Source of the DNA: Protea cynaroides
Taxonomy: Eukaryota; Streptophyta; Magnoliopsida; Proteales; Proteaceae
Reading direction: 5' to 3'
Length of the DNA stretch: 64,000 bases
NCBI GenBank assembly: GCA_028583415.1
Contig: CM053267.1
Location: 21,521,814-21,585,813, forward strand
In this document: positions 9,465 to 19,226 of the stretch, one piece after another
Numbering within the stretch: the stretch's first letter is position 1
How the letters are laid out: each line of letters begins with the position of its first letter
The notes under the pieces: generated by a model
Database searches by the model: none
Seen by the model: the letters and a program-made list of their open reading frames with translations, nothing else
What the model was told of the DNA's origin: nothing
Made by a program: the position numbers and the translations under genes

Positions 9465-11878
9465 TGTAAGACCCATACGCCACAAACCCGGTCTAACCTT
9501 ACATTCATGTGTCATGACCAGTCTACCTATCATGGTCGAGCCAAGTGGACCAAGTGTATGAAGAAACCACATGACCAGGTATGAAATTGAACTCAAAAAC
9601 AGTCAAATATGAGTGTGTGGTCGCATGCCTAAATAGGTGTGACTGACCCCACCTCAAAAGAGTCTAACACCATGAATTTTGATCATAGGGTCGCACATTT
9701 TAAAAACATAGGGTCACGGATTTTGCGACCCTACCTGCGACCCCACGGAAACAGCCAGAAACCGAATTTAGTAAACCTTCCTAATCCAAAGGGGGTTCCT
9801 ACCTAAACTCATTGGGGGTTATTATGGAGGGTTTTTCTCTCTAAATAGGATGTCCCTTAGCCTCTTTTACTCCTTTAGAACTCTAATTGAAAGAGAGAGA
9901 AAGAGAAGAGAAGGAAGAGAAAGAGAAGGAAGAGAATGAGAAGAGAAGGAGAATTGATGAAGAAGACTAAGGAGGAGGAAATTCAGAGAAAACTCTGAAT
10001 CTTCAGCAAACCTAAGGTATGAACCTAATTCCCATGATTTATTTAAGAGCCTAGAATAGTTCATGAAGAAGATAGGATTAGAAGAAACCCAAATCATCCA
10101 TACATGGACAAATTCCAAGAGAATCCATGGAGAAAATCATTATGGACAATGGATAGTGTACAAAATTATAGTTTTGAACCATAGAACAATCATAGGAAGG
10201 ACCATGAAGATAAGTTAAAGGATTCAAACATGAAGGAATGGACTTAAGAGTGAAAGGTCGATCATGACACGTGTGGTTGCACGTAGGGTCGCATGATGTT
10301 CGACCCCAAGAGACCCACACGTTCGACCACATGCCCTCCGAAAGTTTCCAAGGACGGTGTGGTCGCACGTAGGTGCAATATGTTCGACCCTACCTGTGAC
10401 CCTACACCCTGGGATCGTAGAAACTGAGACCCTAGGTGCTACCCTACCCTGCGACCCAACACCCTGTGGTCGCAGAAACTGAGACCCCAGGTGCTACCCC
10501 ACCTGCAACCCCTCAGTTTCTGTTAGTCTAAATACATGGGAATTAATTCTAATTAAAATCTATCAATTTGTTAGGTTTTTCACGTGATTTAAAAGTGATT
10601 CATAAAGCTTGAATGAGGATCTACTATCAATCAAAGGTGAGGGAACAATACCTAAACTAATTGGCTAATAATATACTATTTTTGTTTATTGAGTCCAATG
10701 CCATAAATGTTTCTATGCTTGTATGTGTGTATTGTGCATTTCACATGTCATCCAATATTATTGCTATTAATGTTTATGCATATTTAATTTTGTTTATTTA
10801 TAACCTGATGATGATGATGATTCTAGGAATAGGCATGTGAATGTTTGTGTGTGGTTAGTGTACTTGATGCGAGTGGGGCATCAGGGGGAGGACGTGACAC
10901 TGTGGTTCATCCTGGTCACCAGACTCTAGCTCTATCTCTACTCAAGTCTTGTCTACTGACATCGTCGTATCACCATTACCTTAGCAGAACTATTACGTCG
11001 TAGGGCATCAGGGGAGGTGGTCTCGGACCGTGTAGTCTCTGACTCTACCGGGGGGCCTTAGCACTATCTCTATGGATGTATTGAGGGATGCTAGGGTGAG
11101 GCTATGGATACACTGTTTGACATAAGGATTGGTTAGTTGCGAGCCTAGTTTGCAAGCCCTCGCCAATAGGGGCTTACGTGTTGGTATGGGTAGGGCATCA
11201 GGCGAAGTCTGATGCGGTGCGGTCCTAAGCACTTTAACTCTATCCCTATTCCATGATGGGTGCATATGGGACGCAATGGTGTTTGATCCATTGGGCAGCT
11301 TCACACACTCGCGTATAGAGGTGCGGCGGCCACCAATCCTTTCTATTGCACATTGCAAACTTATGAACCAGACCAAAGATATGAATTGAATGCATGCATA
11401 TGTTTGTTGCATTGTTTTGTTTACTCACTGAGCTCAAGTTGGAGAGCTGACCCTCGCGCGCACAATTCTTTTAGTTTCTAATGTTGCAGGTATTACGGTT
11501 GAAGATCATGTCGACACGCCAACATATGAACAGGTAGCGGCTATGATGAGCAAGCTGTGGAGGACTATTATGATTCGTTAAGCGAGCGTTTCAACTATGG
11601 ATACGCTTAATGTTTAACTTTCGTTTTTGGATATTTGTAATATGTATTAAATTATATTTTGATTAATTAGAGACAAATAGAATATTAATTATTTATCATG
11701 ATTAGACCTCAGTTCATTATCTGTAAAACTTTCGCTATTTACTTTATTATCTGTGATTAATGTGGAATGTGTTTTCATTTAACATGGTGGGGAGAGCCTA
11801 TTCGAGATCCTGGTTGAACCGTTGGTTTATTGACGGTTCATCACACCATTCTGGTTGATGCAAAATTGGGGTGTGACA
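9465..11878 (+). repeat. Element B 3' LTR
   Basis: It is 2414 bp, starting TGTAAGACCCATACG and ending GGGGTGTGACA. It holds a weakened TATA (CTCTAAATAGG near 9840), a GA-rich leader, a donor at 10017 and an acceptor ending at 11489. Two GGTCG-type clusters lie at about 9600-9760 and 10255-10510. Confidence 0.92.
11490..11581 (+). other. LTR exon in element B, shortened and lacking the Cys motif
   Basis: After the acceptor GTTGCAG the reading frame keeps TVEDHVDTPTYEQVAAM. It then diverges and stops after 92 nt instead of 122, losing the C-terminal Cys-x-Cys-x-x-Cys. This fits B being a decayed copy. Confidence 0.5.
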
Positions 11879-12440
11879 CCACTGCAGTCCCACATGTACC
11901 CATCATGGAATAGAGATAGAGCTAAAGTATCTAGATCTAACACTGCCAACACTTCCCTTGATGCCCTACCCATACCAACACGTAAGCCCCTGCTGGAGAG
12001 GGCTTACCAACTGGGCTCGCAACTAACCAATCCTAATGCCAAACAGTGTATCCAAGGCCTCACCCCAACATCCCTCAATATGTCTATAGAGATAGAGCTA
12101 AGGCCCCCCGACAAAGTCAGAGACCACACGGTCCTTGACCACCTCCCCTGATGCCCCATGACGTAATAGTTCTGCTAAGGTAATGGAGATACAACGATGT
12201 TAGTGGGCAAGACTTGAGTAGAGATAGAGCTAGAGTCTAGTGACGAGATCAAAGACCACCATGCCACGTCCTCCCTCTGATGCTCCACTCGCATCCAACA
12301 CACCAACCTCACACATACAATCACATGCCTATTCCTAGCATCATCATCATCATCATGTTATAAATAACAGAATTAAATATGCGTGAGCAATAGTAACTGA
12401 ATTATTGGATGACAAGTAAGATGCACATTACAAGCATGCA
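11879..12440 (-). repeat. LTR C, left fragment (minus orientation)
   Basis: Minus-strand LTR sequence that begins abruptly about 610 bp inside the LTR (compare position 4974 in LTR A), because element B inserted there. It runs to the ATGCA target copy of element D. The missing outer part should lie left of the window, beyond the 5' end of B. Confidence 0.88.
12436..12440. repeat. Target-site duplication of element D, left copy (ATGCA)
   Basis: It pairs with ATACA at 24402-24406, one transition apart. Joining the flanks restores the LTR C order seen in intact LTRs (CACATTACAAG ... CATAGAATC), which confirms the insertion site. Confidence 0.85.
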
Positions 12441-12803
12441 TGTAAGACCCGTATCAAATTAATCGGTCTTACCACCTTGTACCAGGTCGACCTATCATGG
12501 TCGAGCCAAGTGGACCAAGTGCATGAAGGAAATCGTAAGACCAGGTATGAAATTGACCCAAAAACAGTAAAATAGAGGGTAGGGTCGCATACCTTCACAG
12601 GTAGGGTCGACCCTACCTCATCAGAAGACAGACCCATGAATTTCAGTTCTAGGGTCGGATGCCTGAAACCCTAGGGTCGACGGGATCTGCGACCCTAGCA
12701 TCGACCCTAGGATCACCGACAGAAACCGTAATTAGGAAACTTTCCAAATTTCAAGGGGATTCTTTCCTAATATCAATGGGACTTATTTTGAGAGATTTTC
12801 CTC

Positions 12804-12811
12804 TATAAATA
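12804..12811 (+). promoter_or_regulatory. TATA box of LTR D (5')
   Basis: TATAAATA in the context CCTCTATAAATAGG, conserved at the same position in most LTRs of the family. It marks the likely Pol II promoter for the genomic RNA, with transcription expected about 30 bp downstream. Confidence 0.75.
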
Positions 12812-12955
12812 GGATGTCCCTTTGCCTCTTTCACTCCTTTTGAAACCCTAATTGAAAGTGAGAGAAAGAGAAGAGAAGGAGAAGAGAAGGAGAGTTGGAG
12901 AAGAAGACTAAGGAGAAGAAATTCAGAGAAATCTCAGAATCTCAGCAAGTTTAAG

Positions 12956-14351
12956 GTATGATTACATTCTCCATAAATTATTAAAACCCTAGAATAGTAT
13001 ATAAAGAGGGTATGATCTAGGAGAAACCCAAATCTATCATCCATCCATTGGAAGATTTCAATGGAATCCATTGAGGGAATCATGGTAAACAAAGTAAGTG
13101 TTTAACATGGATTTTTAAGCCATAGAACAAGCATAGAATGGACTATGGAAGTAAGTCAAAGGACCCAAACATGAAAGAAGAGACTGTAGAATGAAAGGTA
13201 GACTTAAACCACGTGCAGTCGCATGTAGGAACGATTGGGAACCGACCCTACCAGACCACAGGATCGACCCCAAGCTCTCGGGAAGTCCAGGGAAGCTACG
13301 GTCACACCTAGGGTCGATAGGACAACTGACCCTAGGATCGACCCTATACCCTGGGGTCACAAAAACCTGCGACCCATCCTGCGACCCTAGCAATACAGCA
13401 AGCTTAAAACTGTCGAAATGAATTCTAATTAAAATACATCGATGTGTTAGGTTTTCCTATTGATATAAAGGTGATTCTAAAAGCTTGAAAGAGGATTTAC
13501 ACTCAAGCAAAGGTGAGGGAACAAGACCTAAACTAATTGGCTAATAATAAACTGTTTTCGTTTATTGAGTCCAATACCATGTATGATTCTCTGATTGTAT
13601 GATTGTAATGTGCATATCACATGTCATCTACAATTCTTGTTATTACTGTTCATGCATATTTAATTCAGTTTATTTACAACATGATGATGATGATGATGCT
13701 AGGAATAGGCATGTGAATGTTCGTGTGTGGTTAGTGTACTTGATGCGAGTGGGACATCAGGGGAAGTGTAATGTGGTGCGATCCTAAGCACTTTAGCCCT
13801 ATCTCTACTCAAGTCTTGTCCACTGACATCGTCGTATCGCCATTACCTTAGTAGAACTATTACGTCATAGGGCATCAGGGGAGGTAGTATCGAACCGTGT
13901 AATCTTTGACTCTGCCTGGGGGCCTTAGCTCTATCTCTATGGATGTATTGAGGGATGCTGGGTTGAGGCCTTGGATACACTGTTTGACATTAGGATTGGT
14001 TACTTGTGAGCCCAATTTGCAAGCTCTCTCCAATAGGGGCTTACGTGTTGGTATGGGTAGAGCATCAGGGGTAGTGTGATGCGGTGCGGTCCTAAGCACT
14101 TTAACTCTATCTCTATTCCATGGTGAGTGCATGTGGGAAGACAATAACGATATTTATTGGACGGATTCACACACTCGTGTATAGAGGTGAGGCGGCCACC
14201 GAAACTTTCTATAGCACATTGCAAACTTATATACCAGACCACAGATATGAATTGAATGCATGCATATGTTTGTTGCATTGTTTTATTTACTCACTGAGCC
14301 GTGATGTGTGCTCACCCTTTTCGAATTCGAATATTTTAATTGATGATGCAG
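12956..14351 (+). other. Predicted LTR leader intron (element D 5' copy)
   Basis: Donor TTAAG|GTATGA about 145 nt after the TATA box, acceptor TTGATGATGCAG. Corresponding donor-acceptor pairs are visible in every LTR with both regions present: 10017/11489, 22604/24000, 45179/46540, 53172/54550, 58873/60295, 61503/63014 on plus, and 6258/4769 and 43511/42119 on minus. Introns are about 1.36-1.51 kb. Confidence 0.55.
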
Positions 14352-14473
14352 GTATGACCGTGGAAGATTACATGAATGCTCCTGCATACGGGCACATTGC
14401 TGCAATGGATGCTGAAGATATAGTGAAGACGCATGATTCATCATGCGAGTTCAACTCATGCGTTTTCGATTAG
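14352..14473 (+). other. Conserved 122-nt LTR exon (element D 5' copy)
   Basis: Opens in phase 1 after GATGATGCAG and ends at TAG. It encodes TVEDYMNAPAYGHIAAMDAE and a tail HDSSCEFNSCVFD; the middle Cys of the usual Cys-x-Cys-x-x-Cys is Phe here. An internal Met in a good plant initiation context (GCAATGG) is shared with most other copies and could start a roughly 22-residue peptide. No known domain is recognised; three Cys could bind a metal or pair, which is speculation. Confidence 0.6.
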
Positions 14474-14754
14474 ATTTTTATTTGAACTATTAAGGAAATG
14501 TAATTTGATATTTTATTTATTTATGTCTCGATTGATACAACATAATTGGATATTTTATTTATGATTATCACAGTTAGATTCTCATTTCATTTAATATTAA
14601 GACTTTCGTTATTGTGTATTTATTATGATTATGGTTGTGGATGTGTATGGTTTAAGTTAAAGGACACAGCCTATTAGAGATCCTGATTGAACCGTTGGTT
14701 TATTAGCGGTTCATCACACCGTTCTGAATAGTACAGAATTGGGGTGTGACAACT

Positions 14755-14766
14755 TGGTATCAGAGC
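14755..14766 (+). other. Element D primer-binding site (tRNA-iMet)
   Basis: TGGTATCAGAGC, three bases after the LTR end, the standard complement to the plant initiator tRNA-Met 3' end. It primes minus-strand DNA synthesis. Confidence 0.92.
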
Positions 14767-15057
14767 TCTCAGGCCCAATCTTTTAAACCAGTATACTACC
14801 ACAAAAGTTTGTGAACTGAGATAAGATGAAAATTTAAAAGCTGTAATAATAACACACTATAAGCACCTGTGTTGTTTGAAACAAAATTTAGAAAAAGAAT
14901 AATGCATCTATTAAATGAGAGACAAATTCATATACACTCGATTGAAAGACAAACGTATATACATATTAAACCAAAGCAAGTTATGTACATATCTAAAACA
15001 GAGTACAGTCCACAACCTGGACAGTTACTCTTTAATACAAAAGGAAAGAAAAATACA
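14767..15057. other. Element D leader / aORF 3'-UTR
   Basis: AT-rich spacer without a credible ORF. Sections such as ACACACTATAAGCAC are shared with elements G and I, so it is an ancestral part of the family. Confidence 0.6.
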
Positions 15058-16314
15058 TCATGAAGCTGGAGGAGATGGGGGAGGCGGTGCCTCGCGGTCT
15101 CTGTTATAATCCTCAGCATAGACCCTAGTCAACCAGGCTACCTGAGTCTGGGTCGTCTGAAGACTAGCTGTGAGATCAGCCACCCGTCGATCAGTCACGT
15201 GCTGAGCATCTAGAAGCTCTACCACCCTTAGATCAGACATGCGCTGAGCCTCTCTAATCTCACGCAGTAGTCCCATCATGTCATCAGAAGGTGTGTGTGA
15301 AGGACCAGCTGCATGTGAAGAACCAGCTCCAGTAGTATGTGTAGGTGATGGAGGAGGTATGGAATCCACATCCATGTACAAACGATCCTCATCCTCAGCA
15401 TCACCCCCATGAACCCCTGTTCCAGTGGCTGTCGCTGCTGCCTCAGCATATGCTATCTCTACCTGAGTACGAGGACGCACCAGAGCGTTCCTCTCCTCAT
15501 CACTAACCTGGATGTCCCGCATGCCCATCCGACAGATAGCCTCCCAGTCCAGCACTGATGAGAAAGTCTTCTCCTGAATCTTCTCATCCACTAAATCAAC
15601 ACCCAGGTGGATAAGCAGGGTGGTAATCAGACGCCCATAGGGCAGGTTGCCTATCTGACCAGGCAACGTAGCACAGATCACCGTCTGCATAATAATATAA
15701 GGGAGGCAGACAGGCTGCCTAGTGCAAATACAGTAAAGAAAATACTGGGTCAATTGAGAGACCCTCTCATAGTGTCCACTCTGAGGTATCAGATTGTGCT
15801 AAATGATCTTACAGTACACCCAAGGCTCTGGACGGAGGTTGATCGCCTTCATCTCCCAACGATCCTCTCTGATAAGCTGACAGTCTATCTCAGCCCGCAT
15901 CTCTAAGGAAAATAACTGGGACTCTCTGAGAGTGCAGTATACCAAGGGGCCGTCATATGAAATGCCGAAGAGGTCCGCTAACTGCCGGCAATCAAAGGAA
16001 ATCTCTACTCCCTTGACGTAGCTCGTGATCCTGAGCTCCCTACCCCTCTCAGTGTCATTGTGATCTCCCACCACCTGAAAGTTACAATAGAACTGTCGCA
16101 CTAAAACCGGACGGGTACAGGCATCGTAGGTGATCACAGGAAGCCAGCCCATGTCACCGAAGGCTCTCTCTACATCGAACAAGGCTAGGCTAGCCAAGTC
16201 CACACGACGACCTCCCTCCACCTTCTTACGAACATAATGAGCATACGGAGCTTCGACCTCGTTGGAGCAGAAGCGGACTGGGTCACGAACCCTAGGTACT
16301 TTGGTACGAGCCAT
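15058..16314 (-). pseudogene. Antisense ORF of element D: putative plant transposon protein (Transposase_32-like), one nonsense codon
   Basis: This is a 418-codon frame opposite to gag-pol, broken only by a TAG at 15799-15801 (residue 172), where element A has CAG. Landmarks collinear with A are GDMGWLPVITYDACTRP, LVRQFYCNFQVVG, LRITSYVKGVEISFD, LADLFGISYDG, LTQYFLYCICTRQPVCLPY and NLPYGRLITTLL. A Ser/Thr/Pro linker and a coiled-coil-like tail with repeated DRRVADL-type units follow, ending in a Pro-rich C terminus. The start MARTK is chosen because it aligns with MALRK in A and lies 5 nt after the predicted acceptor. The protein differs from A at many positions, yet both frames have stayed almost open. 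Function is unknown; DNA binding is only a hypothesis. Confidence 0.82.
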
Positions 16315-16319
16315 ACTAT

Positions 16320-16762
16320 CTGCAAAAACAAAGAAAAACAGATAATAGCACAGTAATGGTGAAAAACCCAAAAATTTTGGCATTATAACTATATAAATTG
16401 GGCAAAAGCCTCACTTTTCACCCATACATATGGGCAGGAGGACTTATATAGATTCTAAACTATCCTGCAAGACTTATACAGTTGGAAATTTTATCTAAAA
16501 GGAGTAAATTTAAAGAAATTTCAAGAAATTCAAAATATCGACAAATTAGGGTAAAATTTTGAAATTTTTAAGTTTCTCGATAACCAACCGATGAAACTTG
16601 GATATTTTTTAGGGCTTTCGTCCATTGAGTCACCAACAAAAAAAAGCCCCCAATAAAAATGAAATTTTTACGGTTGGAAAAAATTTAATTTGAAGAAAAC
16701 GGTGTAAACGAGCAAAAACCTAGTTTGAAAGCTCTAAGAACATGAAACAGTAGAGAACATAC
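16320..16762 (-). other. Predicted 5'-UTR intron of the element D antisense gene
   Basis: Minus-strand donor CTACAG|GTATGTTC and acceptor TTTCTTTGTTTTTGCAG, 443 bp, ending 5 nt before the ATG. Both ends match splice consensus better than chance AT-rich DNA would. The matching intron in element A is 426 bp. Confidence 0.65.
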
Positions 16763-16914
16763 CTGTAGAGAAGGAGTAGAAGTCAAAAAGTGAAGCAAAA
16801 ATCACCAACGGGTCGGAGTTGTCACTGTAACAACTCAGAGGAATGAGCCGAGTCGGAAAGGAGGAGAAAGAATGAGAAATGAAATCAAAATCAGGATTAA
16901 AAACATGATTCTGG

Positions 16915-17135
16915 GTCCTAGGGTCGCATAATTCGACCAAGACATGCGACCCTACCTCCGACCCATTCATCGACCCTAGCCTCTCGGTGATCTGACAGGA
17001 ACTAGGGGTCAACCCTAGGGTCGGACATATATCGACCCTACCATCAACCCTAGGCTCTCGGTAAGTGACAATGATTCTCAGGGTCACATACCCTGGGGTC
17101 GCATAAGGATCGACCCTACCATCGACCCTACGATG
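16915..17135. promoter_or_regulatory. Element D GGGTCG motif cluster between aORF and gag
   Basis: A dense set of TAGGGTCG / CGACCCTA half-sites in both orientations, about a dozen in 220 bp, in the spacer between the divergent aORF 5' end and the gag start. The form (GGGTCG, with CTCTCGGT and CCTAGG neighbours) matches this element's own LTR clusters and differs from the ACCGGTCG form in element A. A bidirectional promoter role is inferred. Confidence 0.6.
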
Positions 17136-17276
17136 GAAAATACAGTATTTTTGACAGAATGATCTGAAAATTTTGAAAATTTCATTGACTAGTGGATTTA
17201 AATATGAGAATGAAGTATATGATGATTGCCTCACGTATTCTATGATTTTCAGGCATTACCACTATCAGAACAGATA

Positions 17277-18590
17277 ATGGCTGGACGCAGAGTGACCAGA
17301 CAAAGCCGTAACTCTATTCCACCACCACCACCTATGGAGGAAGACGGCCATGAAAATCTGGAAGTACAGGGTAATCCGAATGTGGCATAGCCAGTAACTC
17401 ACAGCCAGGCAAATCCTACAAATCTACCAGCTCCACCTACAGATCTGGCTACAGTCGTAATGAATTTGGCACAACAGCTGCAGCAAATACAACAGGTACA
17501 AGCTACTATGCAAGCTGCCATAGGCATGGTTTTTCCAGCTACACAGACGACACCGATGCCAGCAGGACAGGCAAGCACAGTACCAGGGGGAAGTAACACA
17601 GTACCCCAAGTACCTCAAACTCCCATCATGCAGGCTCAAGTGCAAAACCCTGAAGTAGCTCCAGGTGGATATCAATACCAACCACCTATGTATGGGGCTT
17701 ATATTCCTCATCAACTAGACCACTCCAGACTAGTTGAGCATTTTTTTGAAGATGAAGCCCAGAGAGTATAGTGGTAAGCTAGCTGATTCGTTGTGGCCAG
17801 CACACTGGATCGATGAGATGGAGAGGAATTTCACGATGATGACGGTGAACGAAGAGGAGAAAGTATTGTGTGCAACGTTCATACTGAAAGGCGATGCACA
17901 CCACTGGTGAAAGTCCACACGGACGTATCTGTTGACAAAGCACGCCCAACTGACCTAGGATATATATAAAGAGGCATTCTTTGAGAAGTATTTTCCTAGA
18001 AGTTTCAGAGATTCTATGGAGAAAGAGTTCCTGAGTTTGTATCAGGGACAGATGATTGTCGATGCATATCAACAGTGTTATGAGGAGCAGTTCTTCTTTG
18101 CACCAGTCAGTGTGCAAGCGAAGATACAAAGACCCGAAGGATCGTCATGGGACTTAGGGGAAGTATTCGTGAATATGTACTAGGACTTGAGAAGAAAGTC
18201 TACAATGAAGCGGTACAAATTTCTCGAGTAATAGAGTCGAGCCAGAAAGAGAGCTATTTTGCTCAAAATAGGGGCATTAAGAGGCCAACTGGAAATTCAT
18301 ATAATGGAGGGAATACAAGGACATTTAAACCCTTCCGTACTCAAGGTTTTAATGCTGCAGCCAAGACTACCCCAGCGGCTCAACAACAACAAAAGATAAA
18401 TAATGAAGGAGTAAAATGCTTTAACTGCAATCAAATGGGACATATTTCAAGGGAATGTCCTAAGCCCAGGAAGCAACTACAGCAAGGTCGAGTCTATGCT
18501 GTTACATCTGAGGATGCTGCCACATCACCTGATGTGGTCACAGGTATGACCGAAACCTTTTATTTTGTGTTACATTGTGTGAGCATGTAG
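17277..18590 (+). pseudogene. Element D gag
   Basis: Starts MAGRRVTRQSR, followed by a Pro/Gln-rich linker. The frame is lost at a T7 run (17741-17747), just before KPREYSGK. The capsid core reads WIDEMERNFTMMTVNEEEKV and MGLRGSIREYVLG. The zinc knuckle is complete: CFNCNQMGHISREC (CX2CX4HX4C, 18417-18460). Premature stops are a TAG in the N-terminal linker, TGA after HHW, TAG in the QLT*DIYK stretch, and a further frameshift before 18147. Gag coats and packages the genomic RNA; this copy cannot make the full protein. Confidence 0.88.
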
Positions 18591-19226
18591 ACTAAATTAA
18601 AACAAATCACAGGTATCGTACCTATTAATGGCATTCCCGCCAGAGTACTCTTTGATTTAGGAGTTACTCATTCTTTTATATCTGTGTCATTTGGGAAGAA
18701 GCTGAACCTACCCCTCAAATCTTTAGACTACAAACTGCTTGTACGATCGTCGATGGGATTAGAAGTGAAATTAGAAAAGGGTTATGGACCATGTCCAGTC
18801 CTTATTGACGAGAAAACTTTAGATGCAACCCTGATTTAACTTGAGATGGCAGACTTTGACGTCATCTTGGGAATGGACTGGTTAGCTCGGCATTCTACAA
18901 ACCTATTATGTGTCGAAAAGAAGCTGACATTTAAAGATAAGGAAGGAGCAGAGTTCAGTTTTGCGGGAATCAGACTTCCCCGTAAACGAAAGCTCATACT
19001 CTCTGCATTAAAGGCTAGGAAGTTCCTTGATAAAGGAGCAGTTGGGTATCTAGTATCTGTGGTCGATCTTACCAAGGAAGCACCACGAATGGAGGATATT
19101 GATGTTGTGCGTGACTTCCCAGATGTATTTCCTAAAGAGTTACCAGGACTACCACCCGATCAAGCAATAGAGTTCGTTATAGATCTTATACCCGGAGCCG
19201 CACCAGTATCTAAAGCACCTTATTGA
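18591..19226 (+). pseudogene. Element D protease region
   Basis: Retropepsin active site read as VLFDLGVTHSFIS, with Leu in place of the usual Ser/Thr after the catalytic Asp. It is followed by the second conserved block MADFDVILGMDWL and the spacer toward RT (LPRKRKLILSALKAR, DFPDVFPKELPGLPP). A TAA just before MADFDV stands where element A has CAA, and a TGA ends the segment where CGA or AGA (Arg) is expected before MAPTELKEL. Both fit single transitions or near-transitions at otherwise open codons. Confidence 0.88.

Larger units (their letters stand above)
6714..11878 (+). mobile_element. Element B: defective Tekay-like element, 3' part
   Basis: Visible parts are RT from the CIDYRELN region onward, RNase H, integrase, C-terminal domain, a duplicated polypurine tract and the 3' LTR. 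Its 5' half lies off-window beyond element A, which inserted in its RT. To its right the sequence jumps about 610 bp into a minus-strand LTR (C), so B inserted into C; the right-hand target copy would be CCACT at 11879-11883. Confidence 0.85.
12441..14751 (+). repeat. Element D 5' LTR
   Basis: Starts TGTAAGACCCGTATC and ends GGGGTGTGACA. In order it holds a GGGTCG motif cluster (about 12575-12715), TATAAATA (12804), a GA-rich leader exon, a GT donor at 12956, a second motif cluster (13200-13390), a GAT microsatellite, three CATCAGGGG modules, the acceptor at 14351 and the short peptide exon. Confidence 0.95.

Noticed and set aside
11008..11412. A 70-130 residue ORF with the block SLNTSIEIELRPPGRV on the strand opposite to several LTRs (also 11855-12151, 13875-14144, 23524-23781, 59817-60086)
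   Set aside because: It recurs only in the closely related LTRs and breaks in the diverged ones (A, F, G, I), and indels there ignore the reading frame. It follows LTR similarity, not protein constraint.
12575..13390. Regularly recurring short words resembling a CRISPR or satellite array
   Set aside because: Spacing is irregular, the words occur in both orientations, and the setting is a plant LTR. They are better treated as clustered binding-site-like motifs.
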